From Edaphosphingomonas laterariae (GTDB lineage: Bacteria; Pseudomonadota; Alphaproteobacteria; Sphingomonadales; Sphingomonadaceae): a stretch of DNA of 64,000 nt. The stretch is taken from contig NZ_FZOS01000017.1 in assembly GCF_900188165.1 (NCBI RefSeq), positions 1 through 64,000 on the forward strand, in the 5' to 3' direction. The position numbers and the translations under genes were made by a program. Below, one piece after another: positions 55,934 through 64,000 of this stretch. Positions within the stretch are counted from its first letter, which is position 1. Each line of letters begins with the position of its first letter. The notes beneath the pieces are model-generated. The model was not told the origin of the DNA, did not search any database, and worked only from the letters and a program-made list of their open reading frames with translations.

Positions 55934-55953
55934 ATGTTGCATATTCGCATCTT
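55934..55953. promoter_or_regulatory. dyad-like element ATGTTGC-N6-GCA, copy 1
   Basis: ATGTTGC followed after six bases by GCATCTT. It shares its left arm and spacing with the perfect dyad at 56000. Both lie between the two barrel genes. Confidence 0.35.
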
Positions 55954-55999
55954 GCCTGCGCAACACCCGCCCAAAATGAACGCAATTTAGCCATTTGAC

Positions 56000-56019
56000 A
56001 TGTTGCCATATCGCAACAT
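56000..56019. promoter_or_regulatory. 20-bp perfect dyad ATGTTGC-N6-GCAACAT
   Basis: Arms ATGTTGC and GCAACAT with CATATC between them, 115 bp before the second barrel start. It is 66 bp centre-to-centre from the related element at 55934. A regulator operator is likely; which one is unknown. Confidence 0.5.
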
Positions 56020-56133
56020 CGCCGATTTTCCGCTGGATCGCCCCCCGCCCGCCGACTAGAGGGCCGCCGCAAGCCGCCCCCGTTCGGGGATGAGAGACAA
56101 AAGCACTCGCGGCCCGTTCATCAGGAGTTTTAC

Positions 56134-56658
56134 ATGAAGCGTTTTGTTGCCGTTGCGCTTGCCGCGACCGCCTTTGCCACGCCCGCCTTCGCGCAGGACG
56201 ACGCCGCCTTCACCGGCCCACGCGTCGAAGCCATCGTGGGCTATGACAATGTCGGCGTGCCCGGCGCCAGCAACCCGGACGGCGTGCTCTATGGCGTCGG
56301 CGTCGGCTATGACTTCGAGGAAGCCGGCGGCATCTTCGGCGTCGAAGCGGAACTGACCGATTCCACCACCAAGAAGACGATCGGCGGCGCGAAGCTCGAA
56401 TCCGACCGTGACATCTATGTCGGCGCGCGCGTCGGCGACGTGGTCGGCCCCGTCCTCCTCTACGTCAAGGTCGGCTACACCAACGCCCGCATCGACGTCG
56501 ACGGCGACGGTTCGAACGGCAACGGCGTCCGCGGCGGCATCGGCTTCGAATACGGCATCGGCGCGAAGGGCTATGCCAAGGCCGAATACCGTTATTCGAA
56601 CTATGAAGGCGGCGTGACCCGCAACCAGGCGGTCATGGGCTTCGGCTACCGCTTCTAA
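56134..56658 (+). CDS. outer-membrane beta-barrel protein, copy 2
   Basis: A 174-residue barrel with signal peptide (MKRFVAVALAATAFATPAFAQ) and strands matching copy 1 (DNVGVPGAS, GVLYGVGVGYDFE, LLYVKVGYTNARI, KAEYRYSNYE) and the end GFGYRF. AGGAGTTTTAC gives a strong ribosome site. It is a tandem paralogue of copy 1, separated by 266 bp containing a terminator and two dyads, so it has its own promoter. A strong terminator follows. Confidence 0.9.
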   Translation: MKRFVAVALAATAFATPAFAQDDAAFTGPRVEAIVGYDNVGVPGASNPDGVLYGVGVGYDFEEAGGIFGVEAELTDSTTKKTIGGAKLESDRDIYVGARVGDVVGPVLLYVKVGYTNARIDVDGDGSNGNGVRGGIGFEYGIGAKGYAKAEYRYSNYEGGVTRNQAVMGFGYRF

Positions 56659-56694
56659 GCGGTTGCGGCCGCCGACAAGGCGGCAAAGCGATGG

Positions 56695-56730
56695 AGGAAG
56701 CCGGGGTAGCATGCCCCGGCTTCCTTTTTT
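56695..56730 (+). terminator. terminator after barrel copy 2
   Basis: Stem AGGAAGCCGGGG / CCCCGGCTTCCT (56695-56706 and 56714-56725) with a 7-base loop, followed by a T run. Strong rho-independent terminator before dnaN. Confidence 0.9.
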
Positions 56731-56808
56731 ATGCGCCCCCCTCTGGCGGGCACCAACAGCCGCGCTATAACGCTAGTCCGTTTAGGCTGCGGGGAATCCG
56801 GGGAAGGT

Positions 56809-57921
56809 ATGAAGGCTACAATCGAGCGGGCGACGCTGTTGAAGAGCCTGAGCCACGTCCAATCGGTGGTGGAACGGCGCAATACCATTCCCATCCTTTC
56901 GAACGTGCTGATCGAGGCGGCGGCCGAAGGCGGCCTGCGCCTGATGGCGACGGACCTTGATCTTCAGGTCGTCGAAACGATCGAAGCGGCGGTCGACGTG
57001 GCCGGCGCGACGACGGTTTCGGCGCACACGCTGTTCGAAATCGCGCGCAAGCTGCCCGAAGGTTCGCAGGTCGAACTGTCCGCCGGCGACGGCAAGATGA
57101 AGATCGTCGCGGGCCGATCCAACTTCAACCTGCCGACGCTGCCGCGCGACGACTTTCCGGTGATCGCCGAAGGCGAGCTGCCGACCCAGTTCGAGCTGCC
57201 CGCGGCGACGCTGCGCCAGATCATCGACAAGACGCGCTTCGCGATCTCGACCGAAGAGACGCGTTATTATCTGAACGGCATCTTCCTGCATGTTTCGGAT
57301 GAAGCGCAGCCGGTGCTGAAGGCGGCCGCCACCGACGGCCATCGCCTCGCCCGCGTGACGGTGGCGCGGCCCGATGGCGCGGCCGGCATGCCCGACGTGA
57401 TCATCCCGCGCAAATGCGTGGCGGAGCTGCGCAAGCTGCTCGACGAGGTGGACGGCACCGTCGAACTTTCGCTGTCGCCGACCAAGATCCGCTTCGGCCT
57501 CGGCACCGCGATCCTGACCTCCAAGCTGATCGACGGCACCTTCCCGGATTATTCGCGCGTCATCCCGACCGCGAACGACAAGCTGCTCAAGCTCGATCCC
57601 AAGAGCTTCATGCAGGGTGTCGACCGCGTCGCGACGATCGCCAGCGAGAAGACGCGCGCCGTCAAGATGACGCTCGAACGCGACAAGATCGTGCTTTCGG
57701 TCACCAGCCCGGAAAATGGCGCGGCGGCCGAAGAAGTGCCCGGCGAATATGTGTCGGACGGCTTCGATATCGGCTTCAATGCCCGTTATCTGATGGACAT
57801 TCTGGGCCAGATCGAAGGCGACAGCGTCGAAGTGCATCTGGCCGATGCTGCCGCGCCGACGCTGATTCGCGAGAATGACAAGGCGCCCGCGCTCTATGTG
57901 CTGATGCCGATGCGGGTCTGA
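56809..57921 (+). CDS. dnaN: DNA polymerase III beta subunit (sliding clamp)
   Basis: A 370-residue DnaN of the usual length, three DnaN folds of about 120 residues each. It begins MKATIERATLLKSLSHVQSV, has ATDLDLQVVE and ends YVLMPMRV, the clamp C-terminus. The dimer ring tethers polymerase III. ATG 56809 follows GGGGAAGGT; the earlier frame from 56731 runs through the terminator and is rejected. It stands alone, not next to dnaA or recF. Confidence 0.96.
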   Translation: MKATIERATLLKSLSHVQSVVERRNTIPILSNVLIEAAAEGGLRLMATDLDLQVVETIEAAVDVAGATTVSAHTLFEIARKLPEGSQVELSAGDGKMKIVAGRSNFNLPTLPRDDFPVIAEGELPTQFELPAATLRQIIDKTRFAISTEETRYYLNGIFLHVSDEAQPVLKAAATDGHRLARVTVARPDGAAGMPDVIIPRKCVAELRKLLDEVDGTVELSLSPTKIRFGLGTAILTSKLIDGTFPDYSRVIPTANDKLLKLDPKSFMQGVDRVATIASEKTRAVKMTLERDKIVLSVTSPENGAAAEEVPGEYVSDGFDIGFNARYLMDILGQIEGDSVEVHLADAAAPTLIRENDKAPALYVLMPMRV

Positions 57922-57959
57922 CCCGCCGGCATCGCATGTCTTGCCGCCCGCGCGACCGG

Positions 57960-57980
57960 GCCGGGCCGAAACGGCCCGGC
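57960..57980. terminator. hairpin between dnaN and PilZ gene (convergent)
   Basis: A 9-bp stem around GCCGGGCCG-AAA-CGGCCCGGC. No T run follows, so it is only a probable end signal for both genes. Confidence 0.4.
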
Positions 57981-57984
57981 AGGT

Positions 57985-58308
57985 TCATCCTCGCGCGGTG
58001 ATTCGTTCGAATATGGCGGGGTGGAGCGGCTGATCGAAGGCCGCGCCGACCATGAAATCATCCGACCAGACGACGCGGGCCGGCAGCGCCTCCAAGCCGG
58101 GCAGGCGCAGCCATACGGCCTGATCGGGCTGCAGCGTCCAGTGCCAGCGGCAACGAAACCCTTCCGGTGACAGATCGAGCACCTCGACCGTGCCGCCTTG
58201 CGCGCCGCGTTCGCGAAAGCCGCCCGAAAGCGATGTCCGCACCCGTTCGGACCGGCGCGGGCCGCGCTCATCCGTGATCAACTCGCCCTGCACTGCCCCG
58301 CCCCCCAT
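57985..58308 (-). CDS. PilZ-domain protein
   Basis: A 107-residue single PilZ domain. An arginine cluster near the start (ERGPRRSERVR) supplies the RxxxR-type c-di-GMP motif, then VEVLDLSPEGFRCRW replaces the D/NxSxxG motif (DLSPEG), and a beta core follows (VWLRLPGLEALPARVVW). PilZ proteins bind c-di-GMP and control motility or polysaccharide export. With the two GGDEF proteins in the window it may be a c-di-GMP effector; partner unknown. Confidence 0.85.
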   Translation of the reverse strand: MGGGAVQGELITDERGPRRSERVRTSLSGGFRERGAQGGTVEVLDLSPEGFRCRWHWTLQPDQAVWLRLPGLEALPARVVWSDDFMVGAAFDQPLHPAIFERITARG

Positions 58309-58369
58309 CTATGCTGACGCCATTTTGCGACGATGCGGCCCGCCGGTCCAGCGCGATCGCGGGGCTTGA

Positions 58370-58942
58370 TCAGCCGCCCGCCTGCCAGCTGCGGATCGCT
58401 TCGACCGGCCAGAGCAGCATCAGCACATTGAGCGTCAGGTTGTCGCGGATCACCCACAGGGTGAGCAGTTCGAAGCCGATGGCGATCGCGATCGTCGCCA
58501 GCACCGGCAGGCGCCGCGCGAGCAAGAAGCCCAGCGCCATCCAGCCGATATCGGCGGCGGAGTTGAGCACGCTGTCCCCGGCATAGCCAAGCGCGATCGT
58601 CGCTTCGCGATAGCGATCGATGACGAGCGGCGTGTTTTCGAGGATCTCCCACGCCGATTCGATCGCTACCGCCAGGATCAGCCGTTCACCCACCGGCCGC
58701 CGCCGCAACAGCAGCCAGCCGAGCGCGTAAAAGAGGAAGCCGTGGATGATGTGGCTGGGCGTGTACCAGTCGGCGATGTGCTGGCTGTTGCCCGCGTCGA
58801 TCGCGCCATGCCACAATTCCACCGTCCCGCAGGTGCAGATCGGCGGCCGCCCCATGGCGAGCAGCACGACGACCGTCGCGACGGCGATGCCCGCCGCGAT
58901 CGCCGCATGGCGCACGCTCAGCGCGCCGGTGCGCGGCGCCAT
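58370..58942 (-). CDS. DUF2585 membrane protein
   Basis: A 190-residue membrane protein with about five helices and the DUF2585 blocks [33 protein letters not shown] and [20 protein letters not shown]. This alphaproteobacterial family has no established function. The start (58942, MAPRTGAL) overlaps the upstream lipocalin-like gene by 25 bp; GTG 58915 just after its stop is an alternative. Both read in the same direction and are probably cotranscribed. Confidence 0.85.
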   Translation of the reverse strand: MAPRTGALSVRHAAIAAGIAVATVVVLLAMGRPPICTCGTVELWHGAIDAGNSQHIADWYTPSHIIHGFLFYALGWLLLRRRPVGERLILAVAIESAWEILENTPLVIDRYREATIALGYAGDSVLNSAADIGWMALGFLLARRLPVLATIAIAIGFELLTLWVIRDNLTLNVLMLLWPVEAIRSWQAGG

Positions 58943-59355
58943 TCGATCGTCACCCAGCCGGTCGGCGTTTCCGCTTCGAGAAACAGCCGGTCGCCATCCA
59001 GCCGGCAATGGCGGACCTGATCGCCCTGGATGTCGGGATACCAGGCGCCATCGATATGATGGGTGACGATGCTGTGGGCGGCATCGACCGTGAAACGGCC
59101 GAAATAGCCGACATAGCCATGATAGGCGTCGATCACCCGTTCAGGCGGGGTGGCGGCGGGCGGCGTGCCGAAGGGGGCGATGCCGGGCCGCAACATATGC
59201 ACCGACATATGTCCATCGGGCGCATAGATGATCACGCCGCGCGGGTGATCGCCAAAGGGATGTTCGATCACGTCGTCGGGGCGCCGGTTGGTCCACAACA
59301 CCAGTTCCCAGGCGCCGAGCAGCGCGTTGCGCAGCTTCACGTCGGCCTCAGTCAT
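58918..59355 (-). CDS. lipocalin-like domain protein
   Basis: A 145-residue protein of the bacterial lipocalin-5 type: [14 protein letters not shown] at the start, [17 protein letters not shown] in the middle and [19 protein letters not shown] near the end; no signal peptide. Family members are small beta-barrels without a known reaction. GGAGGGAGATGGG precedes ATG 59355. It overlaps the DUF2585 gene. Confidence 0.85.
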   Translation of the reverse strand: MTEADVKLRNALLGAWELVLWTNRRPDDVIEHPFGDHPRGVIIYAPDGHMSVHMLRPGIAPFGTPPAATPPERVIDAYHGYVGYFGRFTVDAAHSIVTHHIDGAWYPDIQGDQVRHCRLDGDRLFLEAETPTGWVTIEWRRAPAR

Positions 59356-59583
59356 CCCATCTCCCTCCTGTCCGGGCGGCGGCACGCGCGAGACCCGTGA
59401 GCATGACGGCGAGCTTCGCCCCGCCCCGCCGCGTTGTCGAGCGAAACCGGTGTCATTTTCGTCATCTAGGCGCCATCGCCTAATCCGTCCCGATCATGCT
59501 GCCCGTTGCCCAGAAGGCGCATGGCGCGCGCGGCGATGCGCGCGATTGTTGACCTGATCCCCCGCGCGGATGCAAAGGCAGCC

Positions 59584-60216
59584 ATGCCCTACGCCAATCT
59601 TGCCCGCCGCGGTGTCCTTTTCGTCCTGTCCTCGCCGTCCGGCGCGGGCAAATCGACGATCGCGCGCAAGCTGCTCGCCGCCGATTCCGGGATCACCATG
59701 TCGGTTTCCGCGACCACGCGGCCGATGCGCCCGGGTGAACAGGATGGCGTGGATTATCATTTCGTCGACCTGGAAAAATTCCGCCAGATGACCGCCGACG
59801 GCGAGTTCCTGGAATGGGCGCATGTCTTCGACAACCGTTACGGCACGCCCAAGGCGCCGGTGCATGCCGCGCTGGAATCGGGCCGCGACGTCCTGTTCGA
59901 CATCGATTGGCAGGGCGCGCAGCAGCTGCACCAGCAGGCCGGCGGGGATACGGTGCGCGTGTTCATCCTGCCGCCATCGCTGGACGAACTGCGCCGTCGG
60001 CTGGCCGGGCGCGGCACCGACAGCGAAGATGTCGTCGCCCGCCGCATGGAACAGGCCACGTCCGAAATCAGCCATTGGGACGGCTATGATTATGTGCTGG
60101 TCAATGACGATGTGGACCGCTGTTTCGAACAGGTCCGCACGATTTTGACCGCCGAACGGCTGAAGCGCCGGCGCCAGACCGGCCTGATCGGCTTCACCCG
60201 CAAGCTGATGGGCTGA
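59584..60216 (+). CDS. gmk: guanylate kinase
   Basis: A 210-residue kinase with P-loop SSPSGAGKST (about 16-25), GMP-binding region VSATTRPMRPGEQDGVDYHF, the DIDWQGAQQL block near 102 and the lid RRMEQATSEI. It makes GDP from GMP. I chose ATG 59584 (MPYANLARRG); the frame to 59506 adds 26 residues with no family support. The 228-bp gap upstream holds no clear gene. Confidence 0.95.
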   Translation: MPYANLARRGVLFVLSSPSGAGKSTIARKLLAADSGITMSVSATTRPMRPGEQDGVDYHFVDLEKFRQMTADGEFLEWAHVFDNRYGTPKAPVHAALESGRDVLFDIDWQGAQQLHQQAGGDTVRVFILPPSLDELRRRLAGRGTDSEDVVARRMEQATSEISHWDGYDYVLVNDDVDRCFEQVRTILTAERLKRRRQTGLIGFTRKLMG

Positions 60217-60280
60217 TTGGCGGGGGAACAGGAAAGCCGCTAGCTTGTTTCGCATCCATATCCTTGCGGGAGGGATGCGC

Positions 60281-60832
60281 ATGATCAGGCTGGTGCTGGG
60301 CGCGATCGCAGGTGGCGTTGCGCAATTCATAGTCGGCTTCATCTTCTGGGGCACGCCGCTGTCGCGGCTGGCCTATACGACCGCCGGCGAGGCGGAAAAT
60401 GCGGCGGTGCAGGCGGCGCTGGCGCAAAATCTGGCAAGCACGGGCACCTATGTCGTGCCCTGGCCCGATACCGCGCAGGGCACGGTGCTCTACGGGCGCG
60501 GGCCGATCGCCACGGTGCATTACAATGTCGCGGGCTTCCCCGCCTTCGATTCGGGATCGCTGATCGCCGGGCTGGTGCTTTCGATCCTGACCGCGATGCT
60601 GATCGGCCTGGCGCTGTGGAGCATTGCCACGCGGGTGACCAGCTTTGCCGAACGGCTGAAGCTGATCGCGCTGTTTGCCGGGGCGGCCGTGCTCTACCTC
60701 CATATCGGCCAGCCGATCTTCAACCATTATGGCTGGGGCTATTTCATCTATCTCGCCATCGCCGATCTGGCCGGCCTGATCGTGGCGGGCGCGGTGATCG
60801 CCCGCTGGTTCCTGCCGAAGCCGGTGGCGTGA
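60281..60832 (+). CDS. hypothetical four-helix membrane protein
   Basis: A 183-residue protein with about four helices: LVLGAIAGGVAQFIVGFIFW at the N-terminus, GSLIAGLVLSILTAMLIGLALW, LIALFAGAAVLYLHIG and LAIADLAGLIVAGAVIARWF. A soluble loop of about 70 residues (NLASTGTYVVPWPDTAQG) lies between the first two. GGGAGGG stands before ATG 60281. No family is recognised. Its stop overlaps the start of the cupin gene. Confidence 0.75.
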   Translation: MIRLVLGAIAGGVAQFIVGFIFWGTPLSRLAYTTAGEAENAAVQAALAQNLASTGTYVVPWPDTAQGTVLYGRGPIATVHYNVAGFPAFDSGSLIAGLVLSILTAMLIGLALWSIATRVTSFAERLKLIALFAGAAVLYLHIGQPIFNHYGWGYFIYLAIADLAGLIVAGAVIARWFLPKPVA

Positions 60833-61284
60833 ACGACGAAGCCACCGCACGGGCGCTGATCGCGCAGCTGGGCCTTGCGCCCCATCCCGAAGGTGGCTGG
60901 TATCGCGAAACCTGGCGGGCGGAGGCTGTGGAGGGCGCGCGGGCGAGCGGCACCGCGATCCTGTTCCTGCTGGAAGCCGGCCAGCATTCGCACTGGCACC
61001 GCGTGGATGCGACCGAAATCTGGCTGTGGCATGCGGGCGCGCCGATCCGCCTTGCCACCGCTGGCAAGGGCGATCCCGAAGGCCGCCATGAAATCCTGCT
61101 CGGCGGCAATCTGCCGGCGGGGGAGATTCCGCAATATGTGATCCCGCCCGGGCGCTGGCAGGCCGCTTATGCCGATCGCGGCTGGGCGCTGGTGTCCTGC
61201 GTGGTTTCCCCCGGCTTCGACTTTGCCGGGTTCGAGCTGGCGCCGCCCGGCTGGACACCCGAGGGCGCGGTTGAAGGCGATTAG
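60829..61284 (+). CDS. DUF985 cupin protein
   Basis: A 151-residue cupin of the DUF985 family: LGLAPHPEGGWYRETWRAE at the start, then FLLEAGQHSHWHRVDATEIW, LLGGNLPAGE and ALVSCVVSPGFDFAGFEL. Members are found in plants and bacteria without a settled reaction. Start GTG 60829 overlaps the preceding stop. It converges with the TauE gene by 4 bp. Confidence 0.88.
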   Translation: MNDEATARALIAQLGLAPHPEGGWYRETWRAEAVEGARASGTAILFLLEAGQHSHWHRVDATEIWLWHAGAPIRLATAGKGDPEGRHEILLGGNLPAGEIPQYVIPPGRWQAAYADRGWALVSCVVSPGFDFAGFELAPPGWTPEGAVEGD

Positions 61285-62030
61285 ATCAGGGCGTCCCACA
61301 GCAATTTGATGCCGACCACGATCATCAGCACATAGACCAGCCCGTAAAAGCGTTCGGCCGAAACGCGACGGACCAACGCGACGCCCGCGAAGGTGGAGAC
61401 GATCGCCACCGGCAGCAAGGTCGCGGTCGCCCACAGATTCGGCGCGGTGAACTGGCCGAGCGCGGCATAGGCCGGAACCTTGATCCAGTTGACCGCCGCG
61501 AAGAAGATCGCGTTGGTGCCGATGAAGATATCGCGCGGCAGGCGGCGCGGCATCACCCACATCTGAAAAGGCGGGGCGCCGGCATGGGCGATCTGGCTGG
61601 TGAAGCCGGATACCGTGCCGAACAACGTGCCGACCCAGCCGGGTGATTGCGACGAAGCGGTGATCGCCCCGCGCCGATCGACCCACAGGCGATAACCGCC
61701 GAACAGGATGGAGATGCCGCCAACCGCCGCCAGCACCGCATCCGCCGAAACGCGCGCGGCCAGCAGCCAGCCCAGGAAGATGCCGATGGCCGCACCGGGC
61801 AGCGTGACGGCGAGCACATGGCCATCCCATGTCTTGCGGAACGCCCAGACGCCGACGGCATCCTGCACGATCAGGATCGGCAACAGGATGGCGGCCGCCT
61901 GCACCGGCGGCATGGCGAGCGCGAGCAGCGGCATGCCCAGCGCGCCAAGGCCGGCAAAGCCCCCCTTGGCCAGCCCGACCAGGATGACGGCGGGCACCGC
62001 AAAGGCAAAAAAGGTCCATTCGGCAGGCAT
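61281..62030 (-). CDS. TauE/SafE-family membrane exporter
   Basis: A 249-residue protein with about eight helices. The repeat motif LVGLAKGGFAGLGALGMPLL and the internal counterpart GFTSQIAHAGAPPFQMWVMP mark the TauE/SafE (sulfite exporter) family. Members move sulfite, sulfoacetate or other small anions. ATG 62042 has a poorly spaced site, so 62030 (MPAEWTFF) is used here, also uncertain. It may take out sulfur anions; not readable. Confidence 0.88.
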   Translation of the reverse strand: MPAEWTFFAFAVPAVILVGLAKGGFAGLGALGMPLLALAMPPVQAAAILLPILIVQDAVGVWAFRKTWDGHVLAVTLPGAAIGIFLGWLLAARVSADAVLAAVGGISILFGGYRLWVDRRGAITASSQSPGWVGTLFGTVSGFTSQIAHAGAPPFQMWVMPRRLPRDIFIGTNAIFFAAVNWIKVPAYAALGQFTAPNLWATATLLPVAIVSTFAGVALVRRVSAERFYGLVYVLMIVVGIKLLWDALI

Positions 62031-62277
62031 ATGCGCAATCATCCTTCAGGAAGCGCGGCGGCGGGCGCAAGACCGCCGCGTTCGGACAGGGGAGAAAAAG
62101 CGCCGGCAACACGCGTCATCGGGACGATCTTCGCCGCTGCCGCCGGCTACACTCCCGGTTCGACGGGATCGTTACGATCAGGAATGCCGCCGGCTCGCAG
62201 CCCTCCGTCCTCGTCGAGGCGGCGGGCGAACGAACCGACGGCACACCGATCCATATCGAGGGCCCGGCTCACAGAAG

Positions 62278-62976
62278 TCAGGCCGCGTCGACCAACACGA
62301 CCTCCGCATCCTCGAGCGCGGTTACGGTGATCCTATCCACGTCGCGGATCGCCGCCCCGTCGCGGGCGTCGACCGTGACCTCGTTCACCGTCACGCGGCC
62401 CTTGGCCGGCACCAGATAGCCACGCCGGTCGGCACCGATATCGTAGCTGGTGCTTTCCCCCGCCTTGAGCGTCGCACCCAGCACGCGGGCATTGGTGCGG
62501 ATCGACAAGGCATCGCCATCCTCGTCATAGCCGCTGGCCAGCGCGACGAACCGGCCCGCCCGCTCGCCCTTGGGAAAGGGGCGCGCCCCCCAGCTCGGGC
62601 TTTCGCCCCGGCTGGTCGGCAGCAGCCAGATCTGGAAGATGCGGGTATCGACATCTTCCATATTATATTCGCTGTGCGCGATCCCGGTGCCGGCGGACAT
62701 CACCTGCACATCACCCGCTTCGGTGCGGCCATGATTGCCCAGATTGTCCTTATGGGTGATCGCCCCTTCACGGACATAGGTGATGATTTCCATGTCCGAA
62801 TGGGGGTGCGGCGGAAAGCCCGTCTTCGGCGCGATCACATCGTCGTTCCAGACGCGCAGATTGCCCCAGCCCATGCGATCGGCATCATGATAGCCGGCGA
62901 AGGAAAAATGGTGATGCGCGTCGAGCCAGCCGTGATTGGCGCCACCCAGGCTGGAAAAAGGCCGAAGTTCGATCAT
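62278..62976 (-). CDS. pirin-family protein
   Basis: A 232-residue bicupin. The metal-binding motif HPHSDMEIITYV stands near residue 54 with HKDNLGNHGRTEAGDVQVMS downstream, and the second cupin covers about 130-230. Pirins bind iron; some are quercetin dioxygenase-like or redox regulators. The start is ATG 62976. A 5-5-5 dyad (ATGAT-CGAAA-ATCAT) lies about 80 bp upstream. The 247-bp gap after its end (62031-62277) shows no gene. Confidence 0.9.
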   Translation of the reverse strand: MIELRPFSSLGGANHGWLDAHHHFSFAGYHDADRMGWGNLRVWNDDVIAPKTGFPPHPHSDMEIITYVREGAITHKDNLGNHGRTEAGDVQVMSAGTGIAHSEYNMEDVDTRIFQIWLLPTSRGESPSWGARPFPKGERAGRFVALASGYDEDGDALSIRTNARVLGATLKAGESTSYDIGADRRGYLVPAKGRVTVNEVTVDARDGAAIRDVDRITVTALEDAEVVLVDAA

Positions 62977-63057
62977 GGTCCGTCTCCATCGGCGCGCCGG
63001 AAAGGCGGCCTCTGCTTGACGAGGAGATAGGCGCGGATCGTTGAACTATAAACGCGA

Positions 63058-63072
63058 ATGATCGAAAATCAT
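63058..63072. promoter_or_regulatory. 15-bp dyad upstream of the pirin gene
   Basis: ATGAT-CGAAA-ATCAT is a perfect inverted repeat about 80 bp before the pirin start, in an AT-richer stretch. It has the T-N11-A form of LysR-type operators, though no LysR gene is in view. Confidence 0.4.
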
Positions 63073-63086
63073 CGTTTCCAAATATG

Positions 63087-63998
63087 CTATACAGCGGTGC
63101 TATCCGCCTTGATGTCGCCCTGCGGCTCCAGCGCGGGTTCGGGAACGACCGGCGGGGCTGCCGGCCGTGGGCTGAGCAGGGCCGCCGTTTCGATCTTGTC
63201 GAGCGCGCCCCGCGCGCCGGCATAGCGCCGCGCCGCCGCCATCCATTCCTGCGCGCCATCGCGGCCGGGCATGCGCGACACCTCGGCTAGCGCCTCGCCC
63301 ACCCGGCCGCCATCCAGCGCGCGCCGGGCCCGCGCCAGGCGATCGGCGGGTGCCGGCGAAGGCGTGTCGGACTTGCGGATGACGATCATGCCGGAAATTT
63401 CGCGCCGGAAACCGTCCCACCAGCTTTCGTCGGGCGATTGGGATTGCAATGTCGGCGCAAGATCGCCCAGCCCGGCGCGAAGATCGTCGAGCGTGACGGG
63501 CTGGCGCGCCGCCGCGATGATCGTGGCGACCGCCTGCGGCTGCGTCGCGCCGAAGCGATCGCGCAGCAGGCCTTCGATATAACCGAGCTGGACGCCGCGA
63601 TCGAGCGCGCGGCGGGCCGCAAAGGCGACGAGCAGACCTTCGGCCCGATCGGCATTGCCGACGGCGGCGCTGGCGCGCGCGTCGATCCGGCCGAGCCGCG
63701 CCTCGATCTCCGACACGCGGCGGTCGATCGCCGCTTCGGCCATCGGATCCACCGCCGGAAGCGACGCGTCCGGCCCACCCGCCTGCGCTTGCGGGACGGC
63801 CGGCTGCGGCTGCACCGGCGCGGCGAGGATCGGCGTCTGCTTCGTCAGGAAATCGGCCGCCGGGCGCCAGGAATGCACGGCATAGGCCGTGGCCCCGGCA
63901 CCGGCGACAAACGCGACCACGCCCAGCAGCATTGCGCGCCTGGCACCGCCGGAACGCGGCCCGGATGCCTGCTCCTGCCCTTCGAAATCGCCGACCAC
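63087..63998 (-). CDS. mitofilin-like membrane protein (COG4223 type), start near the edge
   Basis: At least 303 residues. An N-terminal polar stretch, one membrane helix (about 21-42, AMLLGVVAFVAGAGATAYAV), a proline-rich linker, then a helical domain with coiled-coil pattern (RRVSEIEARLGRIDARASAA) and a C-terminal region resembling alphaproteobacterial mitofilin homologues, often found beside hemC/hemD. The GTG at 63998 is two bases from the window end, so the true start may lie outside. Expected role is inner-membrane organisation; inferred from family only. Confidence 0.65.
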   Translation of the reverse strand: MVGDFEGQEQASGPRSGGARRAMLLGVVAFVAGAGATAYAVHSWRPAADFLTKQTPILAAPVQPQPAVPQAQAGGPDASLPAVDPMAEAAIDRRVSEIEARLGRIDARASAAVGNADRAEGLLVAFAARRALDRGVQLGYIEGLLRDRFGATQPQAVATIIAAARQPVTLDDLRAGLGDLAPTLQSQSPDESWWDGFRREISGMIVIRKSDTPSPAPADRLARARRALDGGRVGEALAEVSRMPGRDGAQEWMAAARRYAGARGALDKIETAALLSPRPAAPPVVPEPALEPQGDIKADSTAV

Positions 63999-64000
63999 AT

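Noticed and set aside
55935-55950. ATGT-N9-GCAT as a fourth NsrR-like operator
   Set aside because: One mismatch in the core, and the location fits better with the ATGTTGC dyad pair; no NO-related gene follows.
48816-57921. Chromosome origin near dnaN/recF/gyrB
   Set aside because: No cluster of DnaA boxes (TTATCCACA) and no dnaA gene; alphaproteobacterial origins usually lie elsewhere.

Overview
The window is GC-rich chromosomal DNA of an alphaproteobacterium, most likely a sphingomonad (Sphingomonas, Sphingobium, Rhizorhabdus or a close relative). This rests on protein style and gene content: AtuA next to paired acyl-CoA dehydrogenases, DUF2585, a DUF1971 partner for truncated haemoglobin, LytTR regulators, a ligase-associated DEXH helicase and small Opa/OmpA-like barrels. 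The species cannot be named from the sequence. Most DNA is coding with short gaps. I saw no rRNA, tRNA, CRISPR array or prophage. The only mobile DNA is the tail of an IS5-type transposase at the left edge.

Layout. 1-8.8 kb: IS5 remnant, then a catabolic island. An AtuA-family protein diverges from a TetR regulator that leads two acyl-CoA dehydrogenases and an acyl-CoA ligase; after a terminator come two SDR dehydrogenases. 8.8-10.2 kb: a single-domain globin diverging from the nitric-oxide sensor NsrR. 10.3-19.9 kb: a type I secretion set (TolC, HlyD, ABC exporter) and its likely substrate, a VCBS/RTX repeat protein of about 1467 residues. 20-26.2 kb: ligase-associated DEXH helicase, a 58-residue protein, Dps, DNA polymerase I. 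26.3-31.9 kb: secreted and membrane proteins, a membrane LytTR regulator, a small gene between inverted repeats, a 36-residue membrane peptide, adenosine kinase, QueG. 31.9-37.4 kb: ABC exporter, periplasmic MsrB, PEP mutase-like enzyme, LytS/LytTR two-component pair. 38-41.8 kb: c-di-GMP response regulator with a CHASE4-type sensor kinase. 41.8-44.3 kb: membrane-anchored SET protein, membrane protein, group III truncated haemoglobin plus DUF1971. 44.3-58.3 kb: housekeeping (gyrB, recF, rpoN, lptB, rlmN, dnaN) with a TonB_C-like pair, a diguanylate cyclase, a frameshifted phosphatase, two outer-membrane barrels and a PilZ protein. 58.4-64 kb: DUF2585, lipocalin-like protein, gmk, membrane protein, DUF985 cupin, TauE/SafE, pirin and a mitofilin-like protein.

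How genes connect. Three copies of one dyad (ATGC-N9-GCAT) lie before nsrR/globin and, 34 kb away, before the truncated haemoglobin-DUF1971 pair; I read this as a small NsrR nitric-oxide regulon. Cyclic-di-GMP signalling recurs (GGDEF-EAL regulator, GGDEF cyclase, PilZ protein) alongside the large secreted RTX protein, which fits control of adhesion, though no direct link is visible.

The least conventional items are a predicted seven-helix membrane protein with a C-terminal SET/post-SET domain, the RTX protein that carries a lipobox as well as a type I secretion C-terminus, the frameshifted phosphatase, and a pair of exported TonB_C-like proteins without the usual transmembrane anchor.
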